64,000 nt of DNA from Limnoperna fortunei (lineage: Eukaryota > Mollusca > Bivalvia > Mytilida > Modiolidae): assembly GCA_944474755.1 (NCBI GenBank), contig OX104111.1, forward strand, positions 95,894,805 through 95,958,804. Direction: 5' to 3'. Positions 1 to 11,400 of this stretch are shown here, piece after piece. Made by a program: the position numbers and the translations under genes. The notes below the pieces were generated by a model. That model was not told the DNA's origin. It searched no databases and was given only the letters and a program-made list of their open reading frames with translations. How positions within the stretch are numbered: position 1 is the stretch's first letter; each line of letters opens with the position of its first letter.

Positions 1-145
1 TTATATTACAACGTATTAAATTTATAAACTTATATATGTTGCATGTGTGAGGCGATTCGTTTTTGAGTGCGGCGAATCGTTATTAAATGTGGGGCAACTC
101 GTTATGGGGCGAGTCGTTACGATACCCTCAAAATATTCTGTATAC

Positions 146-243
146 CTGCCAGACAAACAAAGTTCTTTGACTTGTAAGTAATTTAAAATTTCTAGAATTA
201 TATTGTCGGGCAGTGTATCGAAGCTGGCGATCGAGGTCGCCAT
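146..243 (-). CDS. F-box protein, first coding exon (partial gene)
   Basis: The exon reads from an ATG at 243 down to 146 and encodes about 32 residues. It contains the start of an F-box: LPDNIILEILNYLQVKELCLSG fits the Leu-Pro...Ile-Leu-x-Tyr-Leu...Leu pattern of the Skp1-binding helix bundle. F-box proteins are substrate receptors of SCF ubiquitin ligases. The frame continues past 146, but the sequence there (GGCAG|GTATAC on the minus strand) is a good 5' splice site and the residues downstream stop looking like an F-box, so I end the exon at 146. The remaining exons would lie to the left of the window. The spacing resembles short FBXL-type proteins, but one exon cannot identify the family member. 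It is divergent from NOL10, with 5.1 kb between the two start codons. Confidence 0.55.
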
Positions 244-364
244 TTTTTATAATCATAAATCTATTCGTTACCTACGAAATTATAAAACAAATCACATTTA
301 CTAAATCGCAAAAGTGATGAAGAACAAAGTCGTATAAGGATTGCGTCAAATCCGAATATGGTCA

Positions 365-1640
365 CACAATTTCGGCGATTTTCCTTAATTCAGCAATGTA
401 AACAATTAATTCAAGGCTAATTTACTTTTAAAATATCTTTCATTTATTGCTCTAACCAAATGACTCCTAAATAATTAAATGTAGAGCGTTTTCAACGAAA
501 ATTACGTCCATTAAAGCGACACACTTTAATCGCCGAAATTCAAGTGTCCGTTCTGTTACCACCACACAATCCAACAGGGCTAGTCGACACAAAGCTAACT
601 TACCTTATAAATTAAATTTTTTTTTTAAATTTTTTGTTAACTTCTTAAATAGTAAATCTCTACTGCTATTGTTTAAAGTAAAATTACAAAAAATATTGTT
701 ATTGTTTTATCTTACTACCGCCGCAGTCATTGCTGCCCTGAAATTTCGAAAATTATTTGAATTCTAAGGTGATAGATCAACAGCATATAATTACGAAACA
801 ACAACATTTTTTTCTATTTTCAAGGTGTACAGTCTTATGTAAATGGTCTTAGCTGATTGGTATCACGTTTTGGAATGTTGGTTATAAAAGCTCTACTAAA
901 AACATTTGGGTTTAAATAAGTACGTAAGTAAATTTTATTTGGAGTCGGATAAAGATATACATAGTAACAAACATATAACATGAGCTCTTAAACCGACTTA
1001 ATATTTTTCCAACAAGAAAACAAATCTCAAAACATAACATCACAGCACAAAATTTACAAACAGGTTAAGGTACATTCATACAAAGTATATAAAGCAGGAG
1101 AGCATTAAGATGGACAGCACAATACATGCATTTTAAAACATATATAAGAAATAGATTAAAAAAAAAAATAGCACAAAGTTTAAAACATATAAAGAACTAA
1201 ACTACCAGAAAAGAGCACAAATAACACGACAAATTAAAGGAAAACATACACAGTACATAAAAGCATGAACAACATAAAAATCCATGCAATAAAGCATATA
1301 TTTAAAAAGATAAATATAAAAACTGAACACATGACACAGTGTGTATGATTTAAACATTGTTTGGGTTTGAGCGCCACTGATGAGTCTTGATTAGACAAAA
1401 CGCGCGTCTGGTATTAAGCTTGGTGACATTTTATTATAGTAAACTCAAATTTCGGTGATAAAAATGTGTCGATTTGACTGCATCAGTGTAATTTCGTTGA
1501 AACGCACTGTATTTTATTTTTGAGGAGTAATTTGCTTAAAGCAATAAATGCAAGATATTTTAAGAGTAATTTAGCCCTGCATTCTTTGTTTACATTGCTG
1601 GATGAAGGAAAATCGCCCGAAATTCAAGTGGGCATACTAT
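365..1640. repeat. Degenerate inverted-repeat element
   Basis: About 200 bp at 365-560 reappears in reverse complement at 1430-1640. Shared landmarks include CGATTTTCC, CAGCAATGTAAACAA, AAAATATCTT, CATTTATTGCT and CAACGAAATTAC. The arms are diverged, with many substitutions and small indels. The 870 bp between them is A-rich and holds no ORF. This may be an old foldback transposon, or inverted terminal sequence of the Penelope-like element that follows, because the right arm runs up to the hammerhead motif. Confidence 0.6.
1366..1420 (+). ncRNA. Hammerhead-ribozyme-like motif (degenerate, minimal type I)
   Basis: CTGATGA lies at 1377-1383. It is followed by a 4-bp stem II (GTCT/AGAC, loop TGATT) at 1384-1396, then AAAAC, then CGCGCGTC at 1401-1408, after which cleavage would fall. 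Stem I pairs only CCA (1374-1376) with TGG (1409-1411). Minimal hammerheads with a very short stem III are known in Penelope-like elements and in small retrotransposon-derived circular RNAs of molluscs. The conserved GAAA is AAAA here, which removes the guanine usually essential for catalysis (G12). This copy is therefore probably inactive. Confidence 0.65.
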
Positions 1641-1690
1641 TCTCAATTTAATCGGAGACATTTGTTTAACTGAAAAAAATAAACATATTA

Positions 1691-2197
1691 TTGTTACAAT
1701 TCGTCATATATCTGTTTTTGACCAAGAACGCAATGGTCATAAAAAATACAAACGTCCAATCACCAATGAAAATTCGCAGATTAAATCTTCCTCCTATAAG
1801 AATGACATTCTTTCTCATCTTGAACACTGACCCCTGCTTGGGTTTACATTACATTCGTACCACTCTTTTCTCTACGCCTGTCAATTGTTTAAAACTTCTT
1901 AGGGATTATGTACTTGAAGTTGGAGGAATAGATCCATTTACATCTAAATATAGATTGACAAGCATCATTTGCGACATAGTTTCTTTCCGTCTTTTTAAAC
2001 CTGTGCTAACAGAGACTCTTATTGATGAGAATAGAAAAGTAATTCACATGAAATTCAGAAATAAAGGAATTGATGCAGTTAATATCACCAACATTCTTTA
2101 TAGAAAAGAAGTGAAAGATCAGATCCATTCATATTTCAAAAATCGCTCTATTCCTATCGTGTCTTATAAATACACAATGAAACATTATTTTAACTAA
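1691..2197 (+). pseudogene. PLE ORF, N-terminal part
   Basis: This 168-codon open frame carries a basic segment, roughly residues 100-160, with IHMKFRNKGIDAVNI followed by IPIVSYKYT. I associate that pattern with the part of Penelope-like ORFs upstream of the reverse transcriptase. The first 25 or so residues are probably chance sequence from the 5' leader. The frame ends at 2197, shortly before the Tc1-type insertion, and the same protein resumes in pieces after 3118. Confidence 0.5.
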
Positions 2198-2249
2198 AAA
2201 CTCAATTATTTTATTTACATATCATTTCATCAAAATAGACGGTCTTTGC

Positions 2250-3118
2250 TCTTTCACGTAGTCTTTAAAAGTATCGTCACCGAAACTCCAAACTGTTATT
2301 TCTTGAAAACGTCAATCATAAACTAGCCGTCAAAGGGTCAATGTCGGGTATATCCACCGTTAGCATAAATGAATGCTGCAACCATGCGTCGCATACTGCC
2401 AGGAAAGTGTCTAATTTGTTCAAGCGATATCTGTGGTCATTCCCGGTGTAATTAAGCTTCTAAATGTTGCATGTTCTTTGGAGGAGGTGCCAGAGCTTGT
2501 AATCGCCTACCCAAGTGATCCCATAAATGCTCTACTGGGTTGAGATCTGGACTTCTTGAAGGCTATAGAAGAGTGGTCACAGCTTCGTTCTCCAGATATG
2601 CCCTTATTGCCCTTAAACGATGAGGTTTAGTGTTGTCATTCATGAAAACAGGCCACGCTCTAAAGGGTGGTTTTGAAAATGAGGCACAACTACAGGTGTA
2701 AGCACGTCCCGGGTGTACTTTTCGACGTTAAGGTTTTCATTGATTGTTACCAGATCCTATTGCCTTGTAAGACATACCAGTGGAATGCATGCCGATGATT
2801 TGCCACCTCTCTGCTTCTGATATCCGCCTCCTTGCCATGCTTACTTTAAATGATTTGGCAATTAGAAATTCGGGATTTAAATACCGATATGTTGCACGAA
2901 AAAATAGTGCACTTTTCATGATGTGATAAAGGGAGCAAGCTTCACTTGGACAGAAAACCGCGCTTGATTAAAATTTCGCACCCGAACGCTCGCATCCTTT
3001 TAATTGTACATTAAAGAAGTAATACTAACTAAAATCACCATAATTAAACTTTATTTACAATAAACAAAAACAAAAATATTCGGGGTTGCTTAACTTTTTT
3101 CCATGCAGGTGTATGTCA
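2250..3118 (-). pseudogene. Tc1/mariner-type transposase remnant nested in the PLE
   Basis: Read on the minus strand, 2919-2737 gives an N-terminal helix-turn-helix region (MARRRISEAERWQIIGMH, GMSYKAIG). After a large internal deletion come a catalytic-type MNDNTKPHRLRAI segment (about 2640-2590), PDLNPVEHLWDHLGRR (about 2550-2500) and a C-terminal FPGSMRRMVAAFIYANGGYTRH ending near 2345. Two in-frame stops lie in the C-terminal part. The right end (3085-3118) reads CGGGGTTGCTTAACTTTTTT and ends at a TA-containing junction, as expected for a Tc1-type terminus. No matching left terminus was found. Confidence 0.75.
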
Positions 3119-3129
3119 TTGACCACTAG

Positions 3130-4735
3130 AATCTCAGAATCTTTCTCTTGGTCCAAAATTCAGAGAACGTCAACCATTAAACTGGAATTTAAATTTCAAA
3201 CTATTATGGATGCAGTCGAATTAAGACTATGCCAGAGAATGGATTAAAAGAGAAAGGGATCAAGACCCAAAACTTGATGCACTGTCTAACTGGGTAAGAG
3301 CAGTAAGGTCTTTTGTACAACGTCGAGTTCAGAATCTTAGACATTGCATTAATGATCGTCCTAAATCCGTATTCAAGACGATGATCCTATGAGTTGCCTC
3401 ACTTCCCTCCATGACAAATATATTGTTCCTGCGGACAAGCCTTCTAACAATATTGTGTGTATGTAAGTCACATTACTATGATTGCCTCATTAAAGAACAA
3501 GGCATCAAGGATAACTCTGGTAATTGCACACACAAACGTTCCAAATTTGACAAAGATGAAATCCTGGCTAACCATAACTCCTTCGTGACTTCTTTGAATA
3601 TTTATTACGATAAAGAGTCTGTTGAAGACTTACCATACTTGTATTGGATTCCAAACTTACATAAAAATCCTTACGAGGAAAGATATATTGCCGGTTCATC
3701 TACGTACTCTACCAAAGCGTTGACAATACGGTTGACTAAGATATTGTCTTCAGCGAAATAAGGACAGCAAACATACTGTGAAACTGTTTATTCGCGATGT
3801 AATATTAATCAGATGTGAATTCTTAAAAATTCGAAAGAACGTTTGGTAAATTTAAAATCAAGATCGATATCTAAAATTTCATCTGTCAAAATGTTTGATT
3901 TTTCAACACTTTATACAACATTGCCGCACGAAAAACTAAAATCCCGTCTTAAGGAAATCATATCCATAAAGCCTTGACTTCCACATATGCCTACAAATAT
4001 GTAGTTTTAGGTTACTACAATACGTTTTGAATTCCTACTAAAAAACTAATTATGCTATGCACAACGAAAAACTGGTTGCATCCTAGAATTTCTGATCGAC
4101 AACTTATTTGTAACTTTTGGAAGATTTTTTTAACAGGCAATCGGAGTTCCTTGTGGGTTCAAACTCTTCCACACTCCTTGCCGATTTGTACCTGTATTCG
4201 TATAAAACTAAATTTCTTAGACGTCTTATTTAAGACAAAAAGATAGCCGAAGCTAGGACCATTAGTTGTACATGCATATATATTTGATGTTGTCCTTTCA
4301 GTGAACAACCCTAAATTTACAGAGTGGTTTCCGTTATTTATCCTTTAGAACGGGAAATTAAAGTAACCAGAAAAAATTCTTTCTCTACATCATTTTAAGA
4401 CTTACACCTCGAATATGGCACCAACGGTCAATTAGCACAAGAGTTTACGGCAAACAAGACGATTTTATTTTCAAAATTATAAATTTTCCTGACATGCAGC
4501 AAAAGTACAGATTCTTCTGCATACGGTGTCTGTATTTCTCTGTTGATCAGGTATGCAAAAGCTTGCAGTGAGTATATTGATGTTTGCAAACGTCATCAAT
4601 TTCTTCTTCTTAGTTACAAGAAAAAACATCTAATCCGCGCCTTAAATAAACTTTACTATAGATACCACTTCCGTGTCAATTTTTTTTTATCTCGTTTGAA
4701 AATATGGTTGCAGATAGTTTTTTCTAATTTTTGAA
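3130..4735 (+). pseudogene. PLE reverse transcriptase, fragmented
   Basis: Successive pieces in different frames follow the order of a Penelope-like reverse transcriptase: a WIKRERDQDPKLDALSNWVRAV-like linker (3240-3310), LPYLYWIP.LHKNPYEERYIAGSS with KALTIRLTKILSSAK (3630-3760), FDFSTLYTTLPHEKLKSRLKEI (3896-3960), an IGVPCGS-like stretch (about 4140-4190), a YI-DV-LSVNNPKF catalytic-core relic (about 4273-4320), and IRYAKACSEYIDVCKRHQFLL (4546-4605). The catalytic YxDD is no longer intact. At least five frameshifts or stops interrupt it. It cannot make a working enzyme. Confidence 0.7.
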
Positions 4736-5049
4736 TCCAGTGTACAGTTATTTTGCTATTGATTATTGGACACCTATTACTGACTAGTGGAATATGATAC
4801 TCTTCCATTTTAATCAACAAACCAACTCAACATACTACAGTAATGGAAGAGGGAGGTTTGGCATGCTATAAAACCTGCGTTTTCCCAACATTTTTTTTAA
4901 ATGCCTGCATGTAAGAAGTTAGGACCATTGCTGTAGTTACTGTATATTTAGTTTTTGGTTCATGAGTTTGGCGGTTTCTCTTTATACCATATCTACAGAC
5001 TGGACAGACATGAATTGCTTTAGATGCATCTTAATTAATTACCGTATAA

Positions 5050-5101
5050 TGCTAACCAGGGACAGTCTATACTAACTAGTATAGACTGTCCCTGTGCTAA
5101 C
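5050..5101. repeat. 38-bp perfect palindrome with 7-bp flanking direct repeats
   Basis: CAGGGACAGTCTATACTA (5057-5074) and its exact reverse complement (5077-5094) are separated by AC. The pair is bracketed by TGCTAAC at 5050-5056 and again at 5095-5101. A single related half, CAGGGACAGGCTATACTA with one mismatch, occurs at about 5213-5230. The flanking direct repeats look like a target-site duplication around a tiny foldback insertion. The site is about 290 bp upstream of the NOL10 start codon. Confidence 0.85.
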
Positions 5102-5386
5102 AATATAGCCATTAATCTATAAATTAGGTTCTCGTGGATTTATTGAAATTCAAAATATTTGTGTCTTATACGTATGTCTTATATATGTCTATTGGTCATT
5201 CACGTACCCTATCAGGGACAGGCTATACTATGCACTTTACAAAAAAATTGGAAAACATTAACAAACCGGGATCGTTGTCTAGATTATAGCATGTGCATTT
5301 TTGCATTTACCTCCCCTTATTAGGATGTAAACAGATGCACGTGTGTAAAAATGACAATGTTTTAGTTTACACAAATACATTTAAAT
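5102..5386 (+). promoter_or_regulatory. NOL10 upstream region
   Basis: This is the 285 bp between the palindrome and the NOL10 start codon. No TATA box or clear initiator can be supported. It contains the extra half of the palindrome motif at about 5213-5230. The transcription start and 5' UTR must lie here unless an upstream non-coding exon exists. Confidence 0.3.
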
Positions 5387-5452
5387 ATGCAGGTCTCAAA
5401 CCCAAATGATGTTAAAATATATAATTTAAGTGCTGGGAAGTCTCTACCTCAG
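5387..5452 (+). CDS. NOL10: NOL10 exon 1
   Basis: It starts at the ATG at 5387 (MQVSNPNDVKIYN), matching the family's N-terminus in position and sequence. The end is CAG|GTGAGT, phase 0. The 22 codons begin the first propeller blade. Confidence 0.93.
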
Positions 5453-8400
5453 GTGAGTTTTTGCGATAATGAAGGTGCAACGATGTTTTATTTTCTGTTC
5501 TCTTTCGTTTGTTGTTTAAGATTTCTTGACGATCCGCCCCAAACCAATATGTGACCATGATTTAAAATATTTTAAAATAATATAGATAATGGTTACTTTT
5601 TTAATGTCTTTTGAAAAACAATCTGTATTTTGATGATAGGATGGTATGGTTTCATATGTATAAAAATTTGTTATTTTTACGTTTTGTCACTTCTTCAACT
5701 ATGGTATGTTTTCATGTGAACAAATGTAAAATAATCAAAGGGTAATTACCTCTTTTGTGCACTGATCAAAACTGTAATTATCATTTAATTAATTTAAAAC
5801 AATATTATGTTTTATTTAATGATTAAATTAATTTTAGTTCCCCTTTATCAGTTAACAATTAAAATAAAATTAAATGTAGTAATATACTTATAATTGACGA
5901 CTTTCCAATTTAAAAAACGCCACCTAGTGTCCATTTCCGGTACTAAAAACTGCGGCTATAGCCGCAGTTTGTCCTGTTGAAACCTTTTGAAATGGACAAT
6001 TGTCTTTGATAAATTTTCACGCTTCAGTTGAATGACAGGTGTCAATATCTGAGTGAGGAAGGTTATTAAAACCGCCTGCTGTGTAAACATGATCGTTAAT
6101 TAATTAATCTATGTTCATTATCCTATTTACCTGATGTTAATTGGAGGTAGAACCCCAGCTGTTTTATAGCTTAAATAAACAAGGTTATCAGTGACATCCG
6201 TGTTGTATTCAAACTCACCTGTTGCCTATGGCTAAAGTAACATCTACTTATAAGGTTAATTAGATGAAAAATTTAATTGGCATAGACAAACAATATTAAA
6301 ACAATCCAAAATCTTTATTTCAATATCATAGTCTTTTAGTAATGATAGCCGTAGTTTTTTTAACAGGAAGTAAAAGGGGAGATAAATCATGTAAAACTGG
6401 AAATGGGTCAATTATTTACTGTGGATGGAATGACAAAGAAATAGGGGACTGATCTGGATCTACATGGAACGAATAGACTGATGATGTATCGAATAGGGGA
6501 CAGAATGACCTGCTACCGGTGTATTATAAGGATTAAACACTGTGTTTTAGGAAATTATCAATGTGTAAACTTTCTTACAAACTAAATAAAGTCCGGACTT
6601 TATGTCAAGTTTATGAAGGAGTCTACATAGTTTACACATTTATAATTTCCTAAAACACTGTGTTTAATCCTAATCAATGTGTAAACTCTGGCAACTCCCT
6701 CACAAACTAAATAAAGTCTAGAGGACTTTATGTCAAGTTTGTGAGGTCGTCTAAGGAGTTTACACATTTATAATTTCCTAAAACACAGTGTTTAATCCTT
6801 ATTATTCTCATAAATAATCATTGTGATTTTAAAGGTGCAAAACCAATTACAGAAACCCATCTAGATATCAAAATATACCAAAGCTGGAAAGCATGGAATA
6901 TACATACATTGTACAAAAGGAATCTTGATTGTCAATAAAAAAACAACAAAGTGAAACCCAATTTTTTAAAGGATATTATATTTTATGTAAAATCTCAACC
7001 GATTTAATTGACCCATTTCCAGTTTGACATGATTTATCTGCCCTTTTGCTTCTGGATAAAAAAATATTGCCTGTCATCACTCATAGAGAATACAAGTCAA
7101 ATCGCCCCCGTCAAAAACGCCCCCACTTTTTGCAAAATCATCCCCACTGTAAAATCGTCCCCTGTAAAAACGCCCCCACCTGAAGCAAAATCACCCCACT
7201 TGACAAAATCGCCCCCGTCAAAAACGCCCCCAATTTTTGCAAAATCGCCCCACTCTAAAGTCTCCTCGTGTAAAAACGCCCCCACATTTAGCAAAATCGT
7301 ACCACTTACACAAATCGCTTATTAGGTCATAATTTCATTTTTCTGTGATTATATGTTATGATCTCATTGAAGATAAATGATAAATTTGTGCTGTTTCTTC
7401 GGTTTTGTTTGTTTGTTATGTATGTTTACAGTTTTTAATCGTTCTTACTATATGAAAAGACGAAGACAACAATTTCAACTTTTTTATTTTAGCAGATAAC
7501 AAGATAACAATGTGTACAAACAACACATTATGCCCTATTGTTTTTTAATATGCACTATTAAACAAGAGGTAAACACATAATTCTAATGTGACGTGATTTA
7601 AAGGCTTTGAGACCACAACTGTTGTTAGTGCGTGTTGGCTGACTGAAGACTTCTTGTTTATATTTTTTATATGTGTTTATAAAGATTAACAAATTTTTGA
7701 TTATTTAATCGTAATTACAAAAGAATCATTAGTGATATAGTTCATTAATGTAATAATCATAATTGTTTAATTATTAAAGCAAAATAACGACATAATCGAT
7801 CATTATTAACAAAACATTTCTAAATTTTAATCAGCAACAATTAACTCCTAAAAGTAGAAAATATTTGAACAACTTGACAATTTTATACTATAGTAATTTT
7901 TAAAAGTGTTGAAGATGGGGGTCATTTTGTTGGGGGCGATTTTGTTAAGTAGGGCAATTTTGCATAAAGTGGGGGCGTTTTTGAATGGGACGATTTTGTT
8001 AAGTGGGGCGATTTTGCTTTAGTTGGGGGCGATTTTGCAAAAAGTGGGGGCGTTTTTGACGGGGGCGATTTGACCAGCTACCCTCATAGACTATATGATA
8101 TTGGAATAAAGATATTGCACTGTTTTGTAACTAATTAAATTTCATTTAATTAACCTCATTAGTAGATGTTACTATAGCCTTTTACAATAGGTGAGTTTGA
8201 ATATTTGAACATGGGTGTCACTGAAAAGCTTGTTTATTCAATCTGTAAAACAGCTGGGGTTCTACCATCAATTAATGATCACATTTACATAGCAAGAGGC
8301 ATTTAGGCTGTAGCCCCAGTTTTTAGTACCGGAAGTGGACAGTAGGTGACATTTTTTAAATTGGAAAGTGGTCAACTAGAAATCATTGCGACAGCCAAAG

Positions 8401-11400
8401 TAACTGTGGGTAATTCAATATATCCTTGGAATAAAAAAATAAAACATATAGCACATAAAAAAATCCATATGAAGACCATTAAACATTGAAAAATTAATCA
8501 ATTATGAAAAATCTGTGCAATTTTTATTGGTATTACATATTTAATAAAAAAGTGGAAATCTGAGTGAATCAGTACAATCAACATATATACAATCCTATTG
8601 TTGGCTAATTATCATTTGGTCAGGAGCACCTCTTAATGGTGTTCACTGTAAAAACATTTACACCTGCTGTGGATCAAGGTGAAATCATAGTAAAAATTAT
8701 TTATTAAACCAAAACTGCACTCAGCAGTTTAAAAGTTGGTAATATCCACAGGGTGTTTTTGCTCCATTACGTGAAACCGGACCTCTTTGTACCTCCTCCG
8801 AGTTCAAAAATTTCAAATAAGCTACAATATTGTATCTAACTAAACAAAAACTAATAGAGTTATACCTGAATTCATTCTCTATTCTTGTTTCAAACTTATA
8901 TTTAAATAATTATGGGGAAACGACTTGGTTGTTCAGTAGTGTTCACAAAAATAATATATTATGCTTTTCAATAGACTATGTAGTTTATAGAGTGGAAGAA
9001 GTAATGTGTGTCCTGGATACATTAAAGTTTCATAAGACTCTATTTCTGCATCCTAGTCATGTCATTAGGAAAGAAAATCGATATTGTATTAAAACTTTTC
9101 GAATGGCTATTGTATTAAACATTTAAAAGTGGCACAAATTGCATATAAGGGATGTACAAAATCAGACCGGACTGAAACCTTCTAGACTGACAAAATCCCC
9201 CCCCCCCCCCAAATGGCAATCTGATTCTAAAAATACAGAATTTAGTAGTTTAGTGGTACATATAAAGATAAAGATAGTCTTTAAAGAATTGATAGTTCAA
9301 TAGTTCTCAATGTGGTACTTAAAATGAATGAGACAAAAAAAAATAAACATTATAAAAATAAATACATCTCCATGACAATTAATACCAAAAGGAGGCATTT
9401 TGTCTGCTATGTTAATAATTTCATTTTGTTTCCATGTAGGCAACATGTTTATATACTAGTAGGTCTTCAAATTAAACCCAACACTGTTAAAACTGGCATT
9501 TTTTTTTGACTTACTCTCATCTGGATTTGAATTTGTAAGATAATGTGGCTCACTCTAACCTGCACTATGTCTAGTACTTACAATTCTGCTACATATAAAA
9601 ATATGGCTTCATTCACCAAGTTGAATCATATATGTATATAGTACCAGACAAGACAATAAGTACTTATATATTGGCATGTGACAATGGAGAAAGAGAAAAA
9701 GATAAAGAAAGATATATCTAGAGATAAAAGAGAGATTTCAGATTAGAGAGCCTCTCAGAGGATCAATTGATTAAAAAAAGAAATCATAAAAAATTGATAC
9801 TAATTTTTTTGTGTGTATTTTATACTAGTACTAGTATATACAGCCACAGTAAGAGATCAAATTCTTTTTTTGTGTCATGATTTGAAGTATTTTCTAAAAT
9901 AATGTCACCTCTCCTCAACTAAGCAAATTTTAGTACTGCTTGCTTTAAGCATAATTTAACAATGTTTAGGAAAAATTATTTGTTGTTTCATCACATGTTA
10001 ATTTATTTCAGTGGCTGTCAGATAGAAGAAAAAGATCACTACAGAAACAGGATGTTGGTATGTTTTTGGAAGTTTGTCAATATGTATAATTTTTACATCT
10101 TGATAAATTGAGGTGCATGTATGAGTTCTTACTGTTTAATCTGCTCCTTCTTCTGTCTGGTTATTTTCTGTGTTCTAAATCACTGGTCTGTCATCCTGCT
10201 GTCTTGGTAAAGCCATGACTGACAAGGTTCAGTTTATTGTCAGAAACCCTAGGCCATTTTCATGATATATATGCTACCACTTTACCAGGGGGCCTCGGTG
10301 GCCGAGTGGTCAAGGTAGTTCGTCTACTATTGATCACGTGGTCTGTCAGCACTGAGATTCCGGGTTCGATTCTCACTGCAGCCAGGGTGTACCTGACTCC
10401 AATCTTAATTGACAAGGATTGCCAGTTTTCCTGTCGCAGGTCGGGGGTTTTCTGATATAGCTGAAAAATTGCTGAAAGTGGCGTTAAACACCATCAAACA
10501 AACAAAAAAACAAAAGCTACCACTTACTGATAGGAATGTGGGTTTTGAATGATAGATTCAGTTGGTCTGCTTTACAGTGCCAAAAACACTGGAAGGATCA
10601 TTTTGTTCCCCAGATATTAGGGAGGGTTCCCAGGGCTTGACCCACAGCTGCTCAGTGTTTCCCTGGGTGACAGATAAGAAGTCCTTTCATTAAGGGTTGT
10701 CATGTTATAATATGAAGTGTTACTGTGGACCCCATTATGTAATGTGTTTGGAGAGCTTATTGCTTCTTGTACAAATAACATCCTTTTTGTAATTTTACCT
10801 GGTCTCAGTGGATAAGGTCTACTATTCAATAGTATTGATCACATGGTCTGTCAACACAGAGGATGTTGGTTCAAGTCTACTGTATATTGGACTCCAATCT
10901 TAATTGACAAGGAATGCCAGTTTTCTAACTGAAGGTCCGCCGTTTTCTCCTGGTAGTCAGGCTTCTTACAATGATAAAAATTGGACGCCATGATAAAGCT
11001 GAGAAATTGCTAAAAGTGGCATTAAACATCATTCAAATAAACCAAAAAACCCCCAAACATTTTTAATGTTATAAAAAGTTTTAAATAGGTATTGTAGCTG
11101 TTACAAAATGCTTATTTTTCCCCAACATCCAAACCTCCATACTTTTCCAGTGGCAGTATTTTTCTGAACTTTTGCTAGACCATCCCATTAATGGAATTGA
11201 TTTTTTGTGTGTTAACTTGTTCTTGTTCTGAATATATAAATGTAAATGGGAGACACAGCTAGACATCAAGACCTACAATTAGTTGGTTCCACATAATGTT
11301 TTAGTAACTGGTCACATTTTTATCGATTAAAAATTTTTATGGATTTAGTTACATGCACAGACTTGGTCATTTGATATTTGTTCTGACTAATTTATGTGTG

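Larger units (their letters stand above)
1366..5035 (+). mobile_element. Penelope-like retroelement (PLE), decayed
   Basis: The order is hammerhead-like motif (1366-1420), an N-terminal ORF piece (1691-2197), an inserted Tc1-type element (about 2250-3118), a reverse-transcriptase region in many broken frames (about 3130-4735), and a non-coding tail to about 5035. Penelope-like elements are retroelements whose reverse transcriptase is close to telomerase, and hammerhead ribozymes in their terminal repeats are an established association. I saw no GIY-YIG endonuclease that I could support. Stops and frameshifts throughout show the copy is dead. The outer limits are approximate. Confidence 0.7.
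5885..8390. mobile_element. Foldback DNA element with about 400-bp inverted arms
   Basis: The left arm (about 5895-6345) and right arm (about 8080-8385, reverse complement) share TTTCCAATTTAAAAAA, TTCCGGTACTAAAAACTG, GGTAGAACCCCAGCTGTTTTA, ATTCAAACTCACCT and AGTAACATCTACT. The inner parts of the arms are a C-rich/G-rich minisatellite with the motif GCCCCCGTCAAAAACGCCCCC, at 7100-7320 on one side and inverted at 7915-8078 on the other. The left arm is split by a second element (6366-7058). There is no transposase, so it is non-autonomous. Confidence 0.75.

Noticed and set aside
1691..2197. Independent small host gene
   Set aside because: The basic block resembles the PLE N-terminus and is followed, after a nested insertion, by PLE reverse transcriptase pieces in the same order.
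7008..7325. 105-codon frame rich in Pro, Ser and Lys, with a 65-codon frame on the other strand
   Set aside because: Both come from a GCCCCC/AAAACG minisatellite in a foldback element; the repeats explain the composition and there is no start context or domain.
10288..10370. Possible tRNA gene (A and B boxes present)
   Set aside because: The tRNA-like head is followed by the shared body and tail of a dispersed SINE with target duplications; no cloverleaf with a proper acceptor stem can be drawn.
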